Shown here: in pieces, positions 16,410 to 24,998 of the stretch
Numbering within the stretch: position 1 is the first letter of the stretch
Layout: each line of letters begins with the position of its first letter
Source: Nocardia vulneris
GTDB taxonomy: Bacteria > Actinomycetota > Actinomycetes > Mycobacteriales > Mycobacteriaceae
Length of the DNA: 64,000 nucleotides
Direction: 5' to 3'
Assembly: GCF_001613425.1 (NCBI RefSeq)
Contig: NZ_BDCI01000007.1
Span: 248,001 to 312,000, forward strand
The notes under the pieces: model-generated
The model's database searches: none
Seen by the model: the letters and a program-made list of their open reading frames with translations, nothing else
Told to the model about the DNA's origin: nothing
Translations under genes and position numbers: made by a program

Positions 16410-16899
16410 GCGGCTCAGCAGGCTGTCTGGGTTGGCACTATTTCGCGATTTCGCTCCCGCTGATCGCTACCTCGTCCGCGAGAACGCGACCGGCGGCTGC
16501 CGGTGACGCCGTACTCGATGACATACCGGCCGCATCGGATGCGCTCGGTGCCAACATCTCCCGCCCGCTGTCCACGCCCGCCGACGAGCGTGGATGTCTC
16601 CAGCTGCACCGATGCGATCCACCAGCAGTGTTGGCTGACGCACGAAAGATGTTCGATACCAACTATTCGAGCAACGCGCCTCGATCGCGGGCAGCTCCAG
16701 CCAACCGAAACATGGTGCAGTCAACGAAGATCGCAACCCCCGACCCAGCGGAACGTCCGCGCACAAATGGCGAATCTTCGCCTTGCTACGAATCACATCG
16801 GTCCACTGCCGCTGATTGTCCCAGACAATCATGCGCCGCACCGCTGGGGAACCCCGAACGGACACCGGAAAACTGGGTACCCCACCACCTCCGGACCGG
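16410..16899. other. Unassigned region downstream of the ABC1 kinase gene
   Basis: About 490 bases between a hairpin and the stop of the minus-strand kinase. Its GC content is visibly lower than the flanks and no frame has a ribosome site with a family I know. A minus-strand frame across 16467-17000 runs into the kinase gene and has no coding-like third-base GC. It may be a decayed gene; I see nothing firmer. Confidence 0.3.
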
Positions 16900-18237
16900 T
16901 CAGGCCGCCGCACCGTCCGCCGCGAAACCGGGCAACCAGCGCGCGACCGACTCGAGGAACGGCCCCTCGGCATCGAGTTGCGCGCAGACCCCCACCACAC
17001 CGGCGAACACCCGGCCCAGCATGGCCAGTTCGGGAATCTCGGTGGGCGCCTTCACCGCCCGGGTGTTGACCAGCGATACGTTCTTCCTGTCGAGGGCGCG
17101 GGCGGTATGCCCCTGCAAAAGTTCTCGACTGATGTGCACGCTGTCGCCATTGATCTGCGCGACGATCGGCGCGACCAGCCGTTCGATCGGGCCGAGCTCG
17201 AGTTCGTGCCCGGGGCGCACGAAACCGTGGTCCCGCATGACGCGTACCAGCTGGTCGTAGTCCTGCTGCACGGCGCAGCGGCCGAGCTCGCCGATCACCG
17301 CGGGGATGCCCGTGGGCAACGCGATGGACGCGCCGAAGTCGATGACGCCCAGGCGGCCGTCATCGAGCAGCTGGAAGTTGCCGGGATGGGGATCGCAGTG
17401 CAGATAACCGACGCGCACCGGCGCGGAAAGCGAGAACTCCACCAGCCGTGCGCCCGCGCGATCGCGCTGTGCCTTGCTGCCGTTCGCGATGATCGCGGAC
17501 AGCGGGGTGGCCTGCAGCCATTCCGAGACGAGCACTTTCGGCGCGCTCGCGATCACCCGCGGCACCTGGAAGTGCGGATCGTCGGCGAATTCCCTGGCGA
17601 AGCGGCGCTGATGATCCGCCTCGATCCGGTAGTCGAGTTCGTCGGCCGTGCGGTCGATGAACTCGGCGATCAGCGCTTTGGTGTCCGCGCCCGGCATCAT
17701 GAGACCGAAAGCGCCGGAGAACATCTGGAGCATTTTGAGGTCCGACAGCAGGGCGGTGTCGGCGCCGGGGTACTGAACCTTGACCGCGACGTCGCGGCCG
17801 TCCCGCCAGACCGCGCGGTGCACCTGCCCGATGCTGGCGGCCGCGACCGGCCGATCGTCGAAGCTGGTGAATCGCTCCCGCCAGCGGGTGCCGAGTTGCT
17901 CGGTGAGCATGCGGTGCACCGCGGCCGTCGGCATCGGCGGGGCTTGCGCCTGCAGCCGGGTGAGCGCCTCGCGGTAGCGATCGGCGAAACGAGGCGGGAT
18001 GCTGGCCTCGGCCACGCTCAGCGCCTGACCGAGTTTCATCGCGCCGCCCTTGAGCTCGCCGAGCACGGCGAACACCTGGTCGGCGGCCTTGTCGATGAGC
18101 TCGTCGTCGAGTTCGCCGCGGGATGCGCCGGTCATCATCGCGCGACCGGTCGCGGTGACCCGGCGGGCCATGATGCTCATGGGCAGCTTGGCCAGTTTCG
18201 CCGACCGTGCCAACCCTGTACGCCTGCTACCTGCCAT
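16900..18237 (-). CDS. ABC1/ADCK (UbiB-type) atypical kinase
   Basis: A 445-residue member of the ABC1/UbiB kinase-like family. KGGAMKLGQALS near residue 65 is the diagnostic KxGQ motif, an Ala-rich loop AAASIGQVHRA replaces the normal glycine loop, VAVKVQYPG carries the ATP-binding lysine, LHCDPHPGNF the catalytic loop and VIDFGAS the metal-binding DFG. Family members use ATP to support lipid or quinone metabolism, often at membranes. The ATG at 18237 follows GCGAGG; the longer frame to 18294 would cover the operator at 18273. It is co-directional with the GntR gene and resembles the second ABC1 gene at 19199. Confidence 0.88.
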   Translation of the reverse strand: MAGSRRTGLARSAKLAKLPMSIMARRVTATGRAMMTGASRGELDDELIDKAADQVFAVLGELKGGAMKLGQALSVAEASIPPRFADRYREALTRLQAQAPPMPTAAVHRMLTEQLGTRWRERFTSFDDRPVAAASIGQVHRAVWRDGRDVAVKVQYPGADTALLSDLKMLQMFSGAFGLMMPGADTKALIAEFIDRTADELDYRIEADHQRRFAREFADDPHFQVPRVIASAPKVLVSEWLQATPLSAIIANGSKAQRDRAGARLVEFSLSAPVRVGYLHCDPHPGNFQLLDDGRLGVIDFGASIALPTGIPAVIGELGRCAVQQDYDQLVRVMRDHGFVRPGHELELGPIERLVAPIVAQINGDSVHISRELLQGHTARALDRKNVSLVNTRAVKAPTEIPELAMLGRVFAGVVGVCAQLDAEGPFLESVARWLPGFAADGAAA

Positions 18238-18272
18238 GGCTACCTCGCTTCGTTGCGTGATCTCCACCCTAT

Positions 18273-18287
18273 TCTGTCTGAGACAGA
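18273..18287. promoter_or_regulatory. Candidate GntR operator B (perfect palindrome)
   Basis: TCTGTCTGAGACAGA is a perfect 7-1-7 inverted repeat, 36 bases upstream of the ABC1 kinase ATG and just after the GntR stop. It shares the 13-base core CTGTCTGAGACAG with operator A. Confidence 0.6.
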
Positions 18288-18315
18288 GGGTCAATCACGC
18301 CGAAACGACGTTTGT

Positions 18316-19092
18316 TCAGGCGGTGGCCGCGTGATCCTCGCCGGCCTGACCGCCGGTCACACCGACGAGTTCGTCGAAGCGCAGCACCACCCGCTCGTGG
18401 TACATCCCGAACAGATCCTCGAACAACGCGACCTGCGCGTCGGACGGTCCGGACCCGGAATCCCACACCGCCGCGAGCGCCCGCCAGACCAGCACGTGCA
18501 GGTCCGGCGCGCCGGCGAAGAAGGCCTCGACCGCTTCGGGCACCTCGAGTACCATCTCGCCGATCGAGTTCAGGATCGCGCGCTGCATGGACAGCCCGAG
18601 CGCGGTGAGCAGCCTGCGCACCAGGGCGACCTCGATCGCGAGGATCTCGCGCAGGTCCGGCGCGTCCTGGCGGGCGAGCGTCTCGAGCTTGTCGATCTCG
18701 GCCTTCAGCAGCGCCGGATCGATCTCCTGGGCGCTACCGGTATAGGCCAGCAACGTCTCCATCACGATGCCGCGCTCGACCTCGACGATGTCGCGGAACA
18801 TCTCACTCGCCACATCGGGCCTGGACACGGAAAAACGGAACAGCTGCCGGTACACCTCCACGCCGCCCGCCTCGCGGACGTCACGGATGGTGAAACCCTT
18901 GCCACGGCGCGCCTCGACGAAGCCGTTCGACTCCAGCCGCCCCAGCGTCAGTTGCGCGGTGGCCCGGTTCATGTCGAATTCCTCGGCCACCTGCCGCACC
19001 GACGGCATCAGGTCCCCCGGCTGATACTCCCCCGCGGCAACCCGGCGTGCCAACTCATCGGCAACGTCCGCGACTACCGTCTGGGCTCCCAT
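18316..19092 (-). CDS. GntR-family transcriptional regulator
   Basis: A 258-residue regulator. Residues about 5-75 are a GntR winged helix (LARRVAAGEYQPGDLMPSVR, then FDMNRATAQLTLGRLESNGF); the remaining 180 residues are all-helical and resemble an FCD ligand-binding domain, though its metal-site histidines are not obvious. The ATG at 19092 is preferred over a GTG at 19101 because AAAGG is 8 bases upstream. It is flanked by two ABC1 kinase genes, and related palindromes lie before both, before the SRPBCC gene and before the DoxX-like gene; it is the obvious candidate for binding them. Confidence 0.85.
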   Translation of the reverse strand: MGAQTVVADVADELARRVAAGEYQPGDLMPSVRQVAEEFDMNRATAQLTLGRLESNGFVEARRGKGFTIRDVREAGGVEVYRQLFRFSVSRPDVASEMFRDIVEVERGIVMETLLAYTGSAQEIDPALLKAEIDKLETLARQDAPDLREILAIEVALVRRLLTALGLSMQRAILNSIGEMVLEVPEAVEAFFAGAPDLHVLVWRALAAVWDSGSGPSDAQVALFEDLFGMYHERVVLRFDELVGVTGGQAGEDHAATA

Positions 19093-19120
19093 CGAAGTCA
19101 CCTTTCGACTACGTTCGAAT

Positions 19121-19134
19121 ACGTCCCAGACAGT
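19121..19134. promoter_or_regulatory. Candidate GntR operator C (imperfect)
   Basis: On the minus strand this reads ACTGTCTGGGACGT, agreeing with operator A in the first eight bases and the GAC half. It lies between the divergent GntR and second ABC1 kinase genes, where autoregulation would be expected. Confidence 0.4.
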
Positions 19135-19198
19135 CTAAGGCCTACTCTGCCAGACTGCACGTATGCGACACTGGTCCGCGCACAGTGTGAGGTGAGTC

Positions 19199-20686
19199 AT
19201 GGCAATCCGGCGCAGCGGCGACAGTTCTGACATGAGTTCCACGGAACGGCGTACACGCCTGTTCACAGCAAGGCCCGATGGCAAACCGCCAGTTCGCGCC
19301 GCTATTCGCAATGCCAAGCTCGCCGCATTGCCGGTAGCCTTCGCCGGGCGGCAGGCCGCGGGCGTCGGCAAACGCGCGCTCGGCAGATCGGCCGAAGAAG
19401 TCAATCGCGACATCCAATTGCGCACCGCGCAACACATGTTCGAGGTACTCGGGGAGCTGAAGGGCTGTGCCGCGAAACTCGGTCAGCTGCTTGCCATTTA
19501 CGAGCTGGCGTTGCCGCCGGAGATCGCCGAGCCGTATCGGATCGCACTGAGCCAGCTGCAGGATTCCGCGCCCGCAATGCTGCCGAAGACCGTGCACGCG
19601 GCCATCGCGGCGAGCATGGGCGAGAACTGGCGGTGGCACTTCCAGGAGTTCGACGATCGCCGGGCCGCGGCCGCCTCGCTCGGCCAGGTGCACCGGGCGG
19701 TCTGGCACGACGGCCGACAGGTCGCCGTCAAGGTGATGTACCCCGGTGGCAGGCAGGCCGTGGAGGGCGACCTCGAACAGTTGCGGCGGATCTCGCTGCT
19801 GGCCACCGTTTTCCTGCCCGGCGCCGACGTCAAGGCGGTCACCGAGGCGATCTGCGATTGCGTGCGCGAGGAACTCGACTACGCGGCGGAGGCCGAATAC
19901 CAGCGCGCCTTCGCCGCCGCCTACGCCGACGATCCGGATTTCTCCGTGCCGCAGGTGGTCGCCCAGCGCGGCGACGTGCTGATCACCGAATGGGTCGAAG
20001 GCACCCCGGTGACCAAGATCGTGGCGACCGGCAGCCAGGCCGAACGCGACCGGGTCGGCATGCTGATGCTGCGCTTCGTCACCTCCGGCTGGGGCCGGCA
20101 CGGGTTGCTCTACGCCGACCCGCACCCCGGCAATTTCCGGGTGCTGCCGGACGGCCGACTCGGCGTGGTCGATTTCGGCGCCTGCTGCGCCTGGCCGCCG
20201 GAGGGTTTCGCGGAACTCACGATCGACTACTTCAAGGCCTTCGCCAGCGGGGGTCCGGTGGAGCTGGAGGCGGCGACCCGGCGGCACGGCTTCGTTGCGA
20301 CCGGCCGCAGTTTCGACAGCGAGGCGCTGTTCAAAGCGGTGTCGCCGTGTAGCGAACCGCTCAAGCATTCGACCTACCGGATGACCACGCCGTGGCTGCG
20401 CAAGCAGGTGCTGCGCACGACGAATCCGCGGCTGACGAACGTCGTGCGCGAGATGACGATGCCCGCCTACTTCACTCCGTTCGCCCGCTCGATGCTCACC
20501 CTCGTCGGCGTGCTGAGTCAGCTGGAAACCGAGGGACCGTTCCGCGACGAGATCTTGCGCTGGTTGCCGATGCTCGCCGAAGCACTGGAAGCCGTCGAAA
20601 CGCCCGACCCGAACCGGCCGGTGGATCTGGCCGCCGTCCGCAAACGCCGGGCGGAGGCGGAAGACCGGCAGATGTCGGTCGGCTGA
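19199..20686 (+). CDS. ABC1/ADCK (UbiB-type) atypical kinase, second copy
   Basis: A 495-residue ABC1 kinase, paralogous to 16900-18237. KGCAAKLGQLLA carries the KxGQ motif, AAASLGQVHRA the Ala-rich loop, VAVKVMYPGG the lysine, LYADPHPGNF the catalytic loop and VVDFGACC the DFG with a following Cys-Cys pair that the first copy lacks. The ATG at 19199 follows GAGGTGAG; MSSTERR at 19232 is a later alternative. It is divergent from the GntR gene across operator C and ends at a clear intrinsic terminator. Confidence 0.88.
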   Translation: MAIRRSGDSSDMSSTERRTRLFTARPDGKPPVRAAIRNAKLAALPVAFAGRQAAGVGKRALGRSAEEVNRDIQLRTAQHMFEVLGELKGCAAKLGQLLAIYELALPPEIAEPYRIALSQLQDSAPAMLPKTVHAAIAASMGENWRWHFQEFDDRRAAAASLGQVHRAVWHDGRQVAVKVMYPGGRQAVEGDLEQLRRISLLATVFLPGADVKAVTEAICDCVREELDYAAEAEYQRAFAAAYADDPDFSVPQVVAQRGDVLITEWVEGTPVTKIVATGSQAERDRVGMLMLRFVTSGWGRHGLLYADPHPGNFRVLPDGRLGVVDFGACCAWPPEGFAELTIDYFKAFASGGPVELEAATRRHGFVATGRSFDSEALFKAVSPCSEPLKHSTYRMTTPWLRKQVLRTTNPRLTNVVREMTMPAYFTPFARSMLTLVGVLSQLETEGPFRDEILRWLPMLAEALEAVETPDPNRPVDLAAVRKRRAEAEDRQMSVG

Positions 20687-20701
20687 CTATCGCCTTCGGG
20701 C

Positions 20702-20728
20702 GCCCGCGCCGGTTCGGTGCGGGCTTTT
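20702..20728 (+). terminator. Intrinsic terminator after the second ABC1 kinase
   Basis: GCCCGCGCCG (20702-20711) pairs with CGGTGCGGGC (20715-20724, one G-U) around a 3-base loop and is followed by TTTT. It starts 16 bases after the stop. Confidence 0.8.
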
Positions 20729-20752
20729 CGGCGTGGGCAGCCGCCTGGCCAA

Positions 20753-20767
20753 TCCGTCTGAGACAGT
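20753..20767. promoter_or_regulatory. Candidate GntR operator D
   Basis: TCCGTCTGAGACAGT keeps the GTCTGAGACAGT core of operator A (13 of 15 bases) and lies 67 bases upstream of the DoxX-like gene. Confidence 0.55.
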
Positions 20768-20834
20768 GCTATCGTCGGTACCCGGCATGCCCGCGGAGAC
20801 CCGCAGGCTCAGCGCTCGCACCCAGAGGAGAACT

Positions 20835-21251
20835 ATGCGCCGCAAAATCTTCGGCCGTCGCAAAGGGCGCACAGCGACCACGGCGAGCGCAGCGACACCG
20901 CGTCCGGTGGTACAGATCCAGCGACCTCCGGACAGCGTGCGGGCGCGCGCCTTCGGGCTAGGTCTCGCGGGCTCGGGGGCGGCCCACTTCACCGCCCCGC
21001 GCGCGTTCGACCCGCTGACCGCGCGGGCGTTCCCGCGCGCGACCCGGCGCTGGACCTATCGCAACGGTTTCACCGAGATGGTGCTCGGCCTCGCGATCAC
21101 CTTCCGGCGGAGCAGGCCGATCGGCTCGGTCGGCTTCATCGCCTATCTCGCCTTCCTCGCGTCCCGGCTCGCGGGCGCACGACCCATCGAACAGTCGACG
21201 ACCGTCCCACCGCAGGTGCAGACCAGGACGCCGGTCGCCGCGAGCGCGTAG
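20835..21251 (+). CDS. DoxX-like small membrane protein
   Basis: A 138-residue protein with a basic N-terminus (MRRKIFGRRKGR) and about three or four hydrophobic segments. The order GSGAAHFTAPRAFD, RRWTYRNGFTEMVLGLAI, then a further helix is the DoxX-like/MauE-like pattern (GxxHF, Y.sGv.E). Function in this subgroup is not known to me. AGAGGAG is 4 bases upstream of the ATG at 20835. Operator D upstream makes it a likely member of the GntR regulon, like the two kinases. Confidence 0.65.
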   Translation: MRRKIFGRRKGRTATTASAATPRPVVQIQRPPDSVRARAFGLGLAGSGAAHFTAPRAFDPLTARAFPRATRRWTYRNGFTEMVLGLAITFRRSRPIGSVGFIAYLAFLASRLAGARPIEQSTTVPPQVQTRTPVAASA

Positions 21252-21407
21252 TCGCACGGTCGCGGCGTCCGGAACACGAGGGGTTCCCGGAACCGAGACC
21301 GTATCGGCAGGCACACCGGCCCCGGCCGCCGCACAAAACGAACACCCGGCACCACCGCCCGGAACCGGGCATATGATCGCCAGAGGTTCGTTCGGGAGGG
21401 AGTGCTG

Positions 21408-22202
21408 GTGACAACGGAGTCGATCTTGGAGGCGGCGCCCGCGGTGCCGCAGTGGTTCGCGGACCTGTTCGCCCATCGGCGCTGGATCCGCCGCACCCAG
21501 CCGTTCCCGCACGTGTACGCCCGGGACGTGTTCGTGCCGGAGTTCTATCAGCGACTCACCGAGGAGTTCAGCCGGGTCCGGCGCGAGGAAGTGGACCGGT
21601 TCGGCCGGGTCGCCGCGAACTACAGCGCGGACGGCCTCGGGCTCGCCGAACTGCGGGACGGCCCGTTCGGGGTGTTCACCTCCCGGGAATGGCACGACCT
21701 GGTCGCCGGGGTCGCGGGCGTCACCGCGACGGGCGACGTCGAGGGGTCGGTGCATCACCACGCCCCCGGCGCGCCGTACGGCTGGCCGCACAACGACCTC
21801 AATCCCGCCTGGTTCCCGGGCGAGCCGCCCGGCCCGGACGAGGTGCGCCTGCCGGGCGACGGAGTGGACACCAAGACCGGCGAACACCCGCCGGGCGTGA
21901 CCGCGCGCGCGAACGTGCGCGCGGTGGCCGTGCTGTTCTATTTCGGCAACCCGGACTGGCAGCCCGGCGACGGCGGCGAGACCGCACTGTACGACAACCT
22001 CGCCGAGGGCGAGACCATGCCGAACCTGACTCTGGTTCCGCCGCTGGATAATTCGCTGATCCTGTTCGAGGTCACGCCGCGGACCTGGCACACCTTCGCG
22101 GGCAACAACCGGCGCGACCGCAGCAGCGTGGTCATGTGGGTGCACCGCACCAAGGAGGACGCGGTACAGCGCTGGGGAGGAGACAACATTGTCTACTGGT
22201 GA
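21408..22202 (+). CDS. 2-oxoglutarate/Fe(II)-dependent oxygenase
   Basis: A 264-residue oxygenase of the prolyl-hydroxylase-like type. WPHNDLNP supplies His128 and Asp130, RTWHTFAGN supplies His228, forming the HxD...H iron triad, with arginines in NNRRDR about ten residues later as candidates for 2-oxoglutarate binding. The GTG at 21408 is preferred because GGAGGG lies 8 bases upstream; GTG 21402 is possible. Its last bases contain the ribosome site and TTG start of the SDR, so the two enzymes are coupled and probably act in sequence (hydroxylation then oxidation or reduction; inference). No biosynthetic gene cluster is visible. Confidence 0.82.
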   Translation: MTTESILEAAPAVPQWFADLFAHRRWIRRTQPFPHVYARDVFVPEFYQRLTEEFSRVRREEVDRFGRVAANYSADGLGLAELRDGPFGVFTSREWHDLVAGVAGVTATGDVEGSVHHHAPGAPYGWPHNDLNPAWFPGEPPGPDEVRLPGDGVDTKTGEHPPGVTARANVRAVAVLFYFGNPDWQPGDGGETALYDNLAEGETMPNLTLVPPLDNSLILFEVTPRTWHTFAGNNRRDRSSVVMWVHRTKEDAVQRWGGDNIVYW

Positions 22203-22932
22203 CCGCCGGGTCTGCTTGCTCACCGGGGCCAGCGGCACCCTGGGCGATCTGTTCTGCCGCTCCTATTACACCGACTACGACATCGTCGCGGTCTGCCACA
22301 CCCGCACCCCGGCCGCCCCGTCCCAGCTGGAGTGGTTCGTCGATCCACTGGAGCCGGAAAAGTCGGTGCCGGAGAATGATTCGCGCCTGTTCGTGATCCG
22401 CGCCGACCTCACCCAGCCGGGCGAGGTCGAGCGGGTGGTCGACCTCGCGCTGGCGCGGTACGGCGGGGTCGACCTGCTGATCAACAACGCCGCCCACGTG
22501 CAGCTGCAGCCGCGCGGCATCGTCGACGGCGAGGCGGCGCTGGAACAGTTCGATCCGCACTTCACCTTGAATGTCGCGGTGCCGCTGCGGCTGTGCGCCC
22601 GGCTCGGGCAGCGGGCGTGGATGCACGCCGGGCCCGAGAACCGCGCGCGCAACCGCAATATCGTCAACGTCTCCAGCATTTCCGGCTCGGAGGTGTATCC
22701 CGGGCAGACGCTGTATTCCGCGTCGAAGGCGGCGTTGAATCAGCTCACCCGCAACATCGCGGCCGAGTTCGCCGAGTTCGGCGTGCGCGCGAATGCCATT
22801 GCGCCCACGACCTTTCCGGCGCTGGTGCCGACCGAGCAGGTGGCGCGGGCGATCATCGAACTCGATCAGAGCAGCACGCTCACCGGCGGGGTGTTCGGGG
22901 TCGGGATCAACGCCGAACTCGCCGACGCCTAG
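22189..22932 (+). CDS. Short-chain dehydrogenase/reductase (SDR), coupled to the 2OG oxygenase
   Basis: A 247-residue classical SDR. LLTGASGTLGD is the cofactor loop, LLINNAAHV the NNA motif, NVSSISGS the serine and YSASKAALNQ the catalytic Tyr/Lys. The TTG at 22189 is accepted because GGGGAGGAG lies 6-7 bases upstream and no later ATG precedes the cofactor loop. It overlaps the oxygenase by 14 bases. Substrate unknown; it is convergent with a second, unrelated SDR 18 bases away. Confidence 0.85.
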   Translation: MSTGDRRVCLLTGASGTLGDLFCRSYYTDYDIVAVCHTRTPAAPSQLEWFVDPLEPEKSVPENDSRLFVIRADLTQPGEVERVVDLALARYGGVDLLINNAAHVQLQPRGIVDGEAALEQFDPHFTLNVAVPLRLCARLGQRAWMHAGPENRARNRNIVNVSSISGSEVYPGQTLYSASKAALNQLTRNIAAEFAEFGVRANAIAPTTFPALVPTEQVARAIIELDQSSTLTGGVFGVGINAELADA

Positions 22933-22950
22933 TTCCTGCCGCGACGGGGC

Positions 22951-23799
22951 CTACGCCTTGGCTGTCCCCGTGACCCGCTCGGACAGCTCCCAGAGTTGCT
23001 GGGCGAGTACGGCATCCACAGCCTGCCTGTTGCTCGGTCGCTCCGGCTCGAAGCGGTGGAAGTAGTCGCCGCTGCCGAACTCGGCGGTGGTGGCCAAGTG
23101 CTCCAACGGTTGCGCGCCTTTCTCCGGACGGATGAAGAACGGCCGCGACAGCGGGGAGCGGATGAGCGCGCCGAGACCGAGCGGGGCGTTGTCGTACACG
23201 TGGGTGGCGACCGCGCCGGGATGGAAAGCGGCGGTACGCAATCCGGTGCCCTCGGTGCGCCGCGCCAATTCCCGGGTGAACAGCAGATTCGCCAGCTTGG
23301 ACGCGGCGTAGGCGCCCATCTGGTTGAACGAGCCCGAGGTGGCGTTGACCTTGTCCAGATCCAGCCGGGCCATCCGGTAGGTCATGCTGGAGGTGTTGAT
23401 CACCCTGGCCGAGGACTGCACCAGCCGATCGAGCAGCAGGCTGGTCAACAGGAACGGCGAGAGGTGATTGACCTGGAAGGTGAGTTCGTTGCCGTCGGCG
23501 GTGGCGGTCCGCTTCGGCCACGAACCGCCCGCGTTGTTGGCCAGCACGTCGATCCGCGGGTACCGGTCGAGCAGGTGGTCGGCGAGTTTGCGCACCTCGT
23601 CGAAGCGGGCGAAATCGGCGAGGAAATGGTCGGCCCCCGCCGCGGCCGCCACCTCGGCCGTCCGTTCCGGGGAACGGCCCACCACCGCGACGGTGGCGCC
23701 GCGGGCGGCCAGCCGCGTGGCCGCCACGGCGCCGATACCGGAACTCGCGCCGGTCACTACCACCGTCTTGCCGGTCAGATCCTGGTCTGCTTCAGCCAT
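22951..23799 (-). CDS. Short-chain dehydrogenase/reductase (retinol-dehydrogenase-like)
   Basis: A 282-residue SDR of the WW-oxidoreductase/retinol dehydrogenase-like kind. VVTGASSGIG binds the cofactor, VLANNAGG is the NNAG motif, INTSSMTYR holds the serine and YAASKLANLL the Tyr/Lys pair, followed by the HPGAVATH motif that marks this subgroup. AGGAGG is 5 bases from the ATG. It is 45 bases downstream of the deacetylase-like stop side region in the opposite reading order, so it lies in the same minus-strand run. Substrate unknown. Confidence 0.88.
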   Translation of the reverse strand: MAEADQDLTGKTVVVTGASSGIGAVAATRLAARGATVAVVGRSPERTAEVAAAAGADHFLADFARFDEVRKLADHLLDRYPRIDVLANNAGGSWPKRTATADGNELTFQVNHLSPFLLTSLLLDRLVQSSARVINTSSMTYRMARLDLDKVNATSGSFNQMGAYAASKLANLLFTRELARRTEGTGLRTAAFHPGAVATHVYDNAPLGLGALIRSPLSRPFFIRPEKGAQPLEHLATTAEFGSGDYFHRFEPERPSNRQAVDAVLAQQLWELSERVTGTAKA

Positions 23800-23843
23800 A
23801 GCTGCCTCCTGGGCATCGGTTGTCCGACCTGATCGTCTTCGGC

Positions 23844-24719
23844 CTAGGTGGATTCGGCAAGGGGCGACGCGCTCGAATAGTGCGCCGCGATCTCGTCACT
23901 GGTGGTCGTCCACACCCCGGGGTGGTTCACCACGTACTCGAGCGCCTGGTCCAGGTACTTGGCCCGGAACGCCTGGCCGATCACGAAGGGATGCAGCGCC
24001 AGCGCCAGCACCCGGCCGCTCTCGGCGGATTCGGCGTAGAGCTGGTCGAGCTGATCGGTGACGATCCGCACGAAGTCGGGGCCGCTGGTGCCCTTGGCGA
24101 GGAACAACGAGTTGTCGTTCAGCTCGACCGTATAAGGGACGCTGAGCATTCCGGGGACGTTCAGTCGATAGGGCTGATCGTCGTTGGTCCAGTCCAGCAC
24201 GTAGTGCAGGCCGAGTTCGGCCAATAGTGCCGGGGTATGGAAGGTTTCGGTGAGGGCGGGCCCCATCCAGCCATGCGGCCTGCGGCCGGTGCCGCGTTCG
24301 ATGGTCTCGACCACCTCGGTCAGATAGGCGCGCTCCTCGTCGATGGTCATGTCCGCCTGGAAGATCGAGTTGTTCTTCCCGTGTGCCAGCCACACCCAGT
24401 CCCGGTCCACGCCCGCCCGGATGAGCTGCGGATTACGTTCGACCACATCCGAATTCAGCAGCACGCTGGCGCGGACGCCGTGCCGGTCGAGCGCGGCCGC
24501 GACCCGCCAGAAGCCCACGCGCGGCCCGTAGTCGCGCCAGCCGTAGTTCAGCGGATCGGGCGTCAGGCCCGCGGTGCCGGGAAAGATGCTCGTCGAGGGC
24601 CGATCCACCTGGTAGTGCTCGACATTGAGCCCGACGTAGAACGCGACGCGCGCGCCGCCGGGCCAGTGGATCGGGGCACGGTCGACGATCGGGCTGTAGT
24701 CGTAGAGATCGTTGTCCAT
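23844..24719 (-). CDS. Polysaccharide deacetylase family protein (allantoinase PuuE-like)
   Basis: A 291-residue NodB-like TIM-barrel hydrolase. MDNDLYDYSPIVDRAPIHWP followed by VAFYVGLNVEHY is the start pattern of the PuuE-like branch; DYGPRVGFWRV, GWMGPALTET and LALHPFVIGQ mark further family blocks. Family members are metal-dependent amidohydrolases; several act on small amides rather than on polysaccharide. I place the start at the ATG at 24719; an earlier ATG at 24743 falls inside a palindrome (24737-24752) and has no close ribosome site. It lies in the same direction as the SDR downstream. Confidence 0.8.
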   Translation of the reverse strand: MDNDLYDYSPIVDRAPIHWPGGARVAFYVGLNVEHYQVDRPSTSIFPGTAGLTPDPLNYGWRDYGPRVGFWRVAAALDRHGVRASVLLNSDVVERNPQLIRAGVDRDWVWLAHGKNNSIFQADMTIDEERAYLTEVVETIERGTGRRPHGWMGPALTETFHTPALLAELGLHYVLDWTNDDQPYRLNVPGMLSVPYTVELNDNSLFLAKGTSGPDFVRIVTDQLDQLYAESAESGRVLALALHPFVIGQAFRAKYLDQALEYVVNHPGVWTTTSDEIAAHYSSASPLAEST

Positions 24720-24736
24720 GCCGTCGATTGTCGGAC

Positions 24737-24752
24737 CTGACATCAATGTCAG
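24737..24752. promoter_or_regulatory. Palindrome upstream of the deacetylase-like gene
   Basis: CTGACAT-CA-ATGTCAG is a perfect 7-base inverted repeat directly before the preferred start at 24719. Its place suits a repressor site over the transcription or translation start. The rest of the 24753-24998 divergent gap shows a 14-base near-repeat GGAGAGGCGGAC before the YbhN-like gene. Confidence 0.45.
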
Positions 24753-24998
24753 CTTCAACTCCGACAAGGGTGACATCGGGCACAATCCGGGCCCTACGCT
24801 GCCCCAGAACGGTTTTGCCTACCCGGACGACCGGGCCCCGGTGTGTACATTTGCCCGGCGGACACGACAGCCCATATCGCGGGCGGCCCGGTAACTCGCC
24901 GGGGACGCACAGAACTCGGCGATGCCGTGCTCCGCAGGCCCGCGACGGTACGTTGAGGCACGGAGAGGCGGACGAGCCGCGGAGAGGCGGACCAGCAC

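Noticed and set aside
16467..17000. Minus-strand 177-codon frame as a transposase remnant
   Set aside because: No DDE motif, no inverted repeats and it runs into the 3' end of the kinase gene; the resemblance was too weak.
19183..19201. CRP-like site TGTGAGGTGAGTCATG before the second ABC1 kinase
   Set aside because: Two mismatches in one half-site and it covers the ribosome site GAGGTGAG and the ATG, which explain the sequence.
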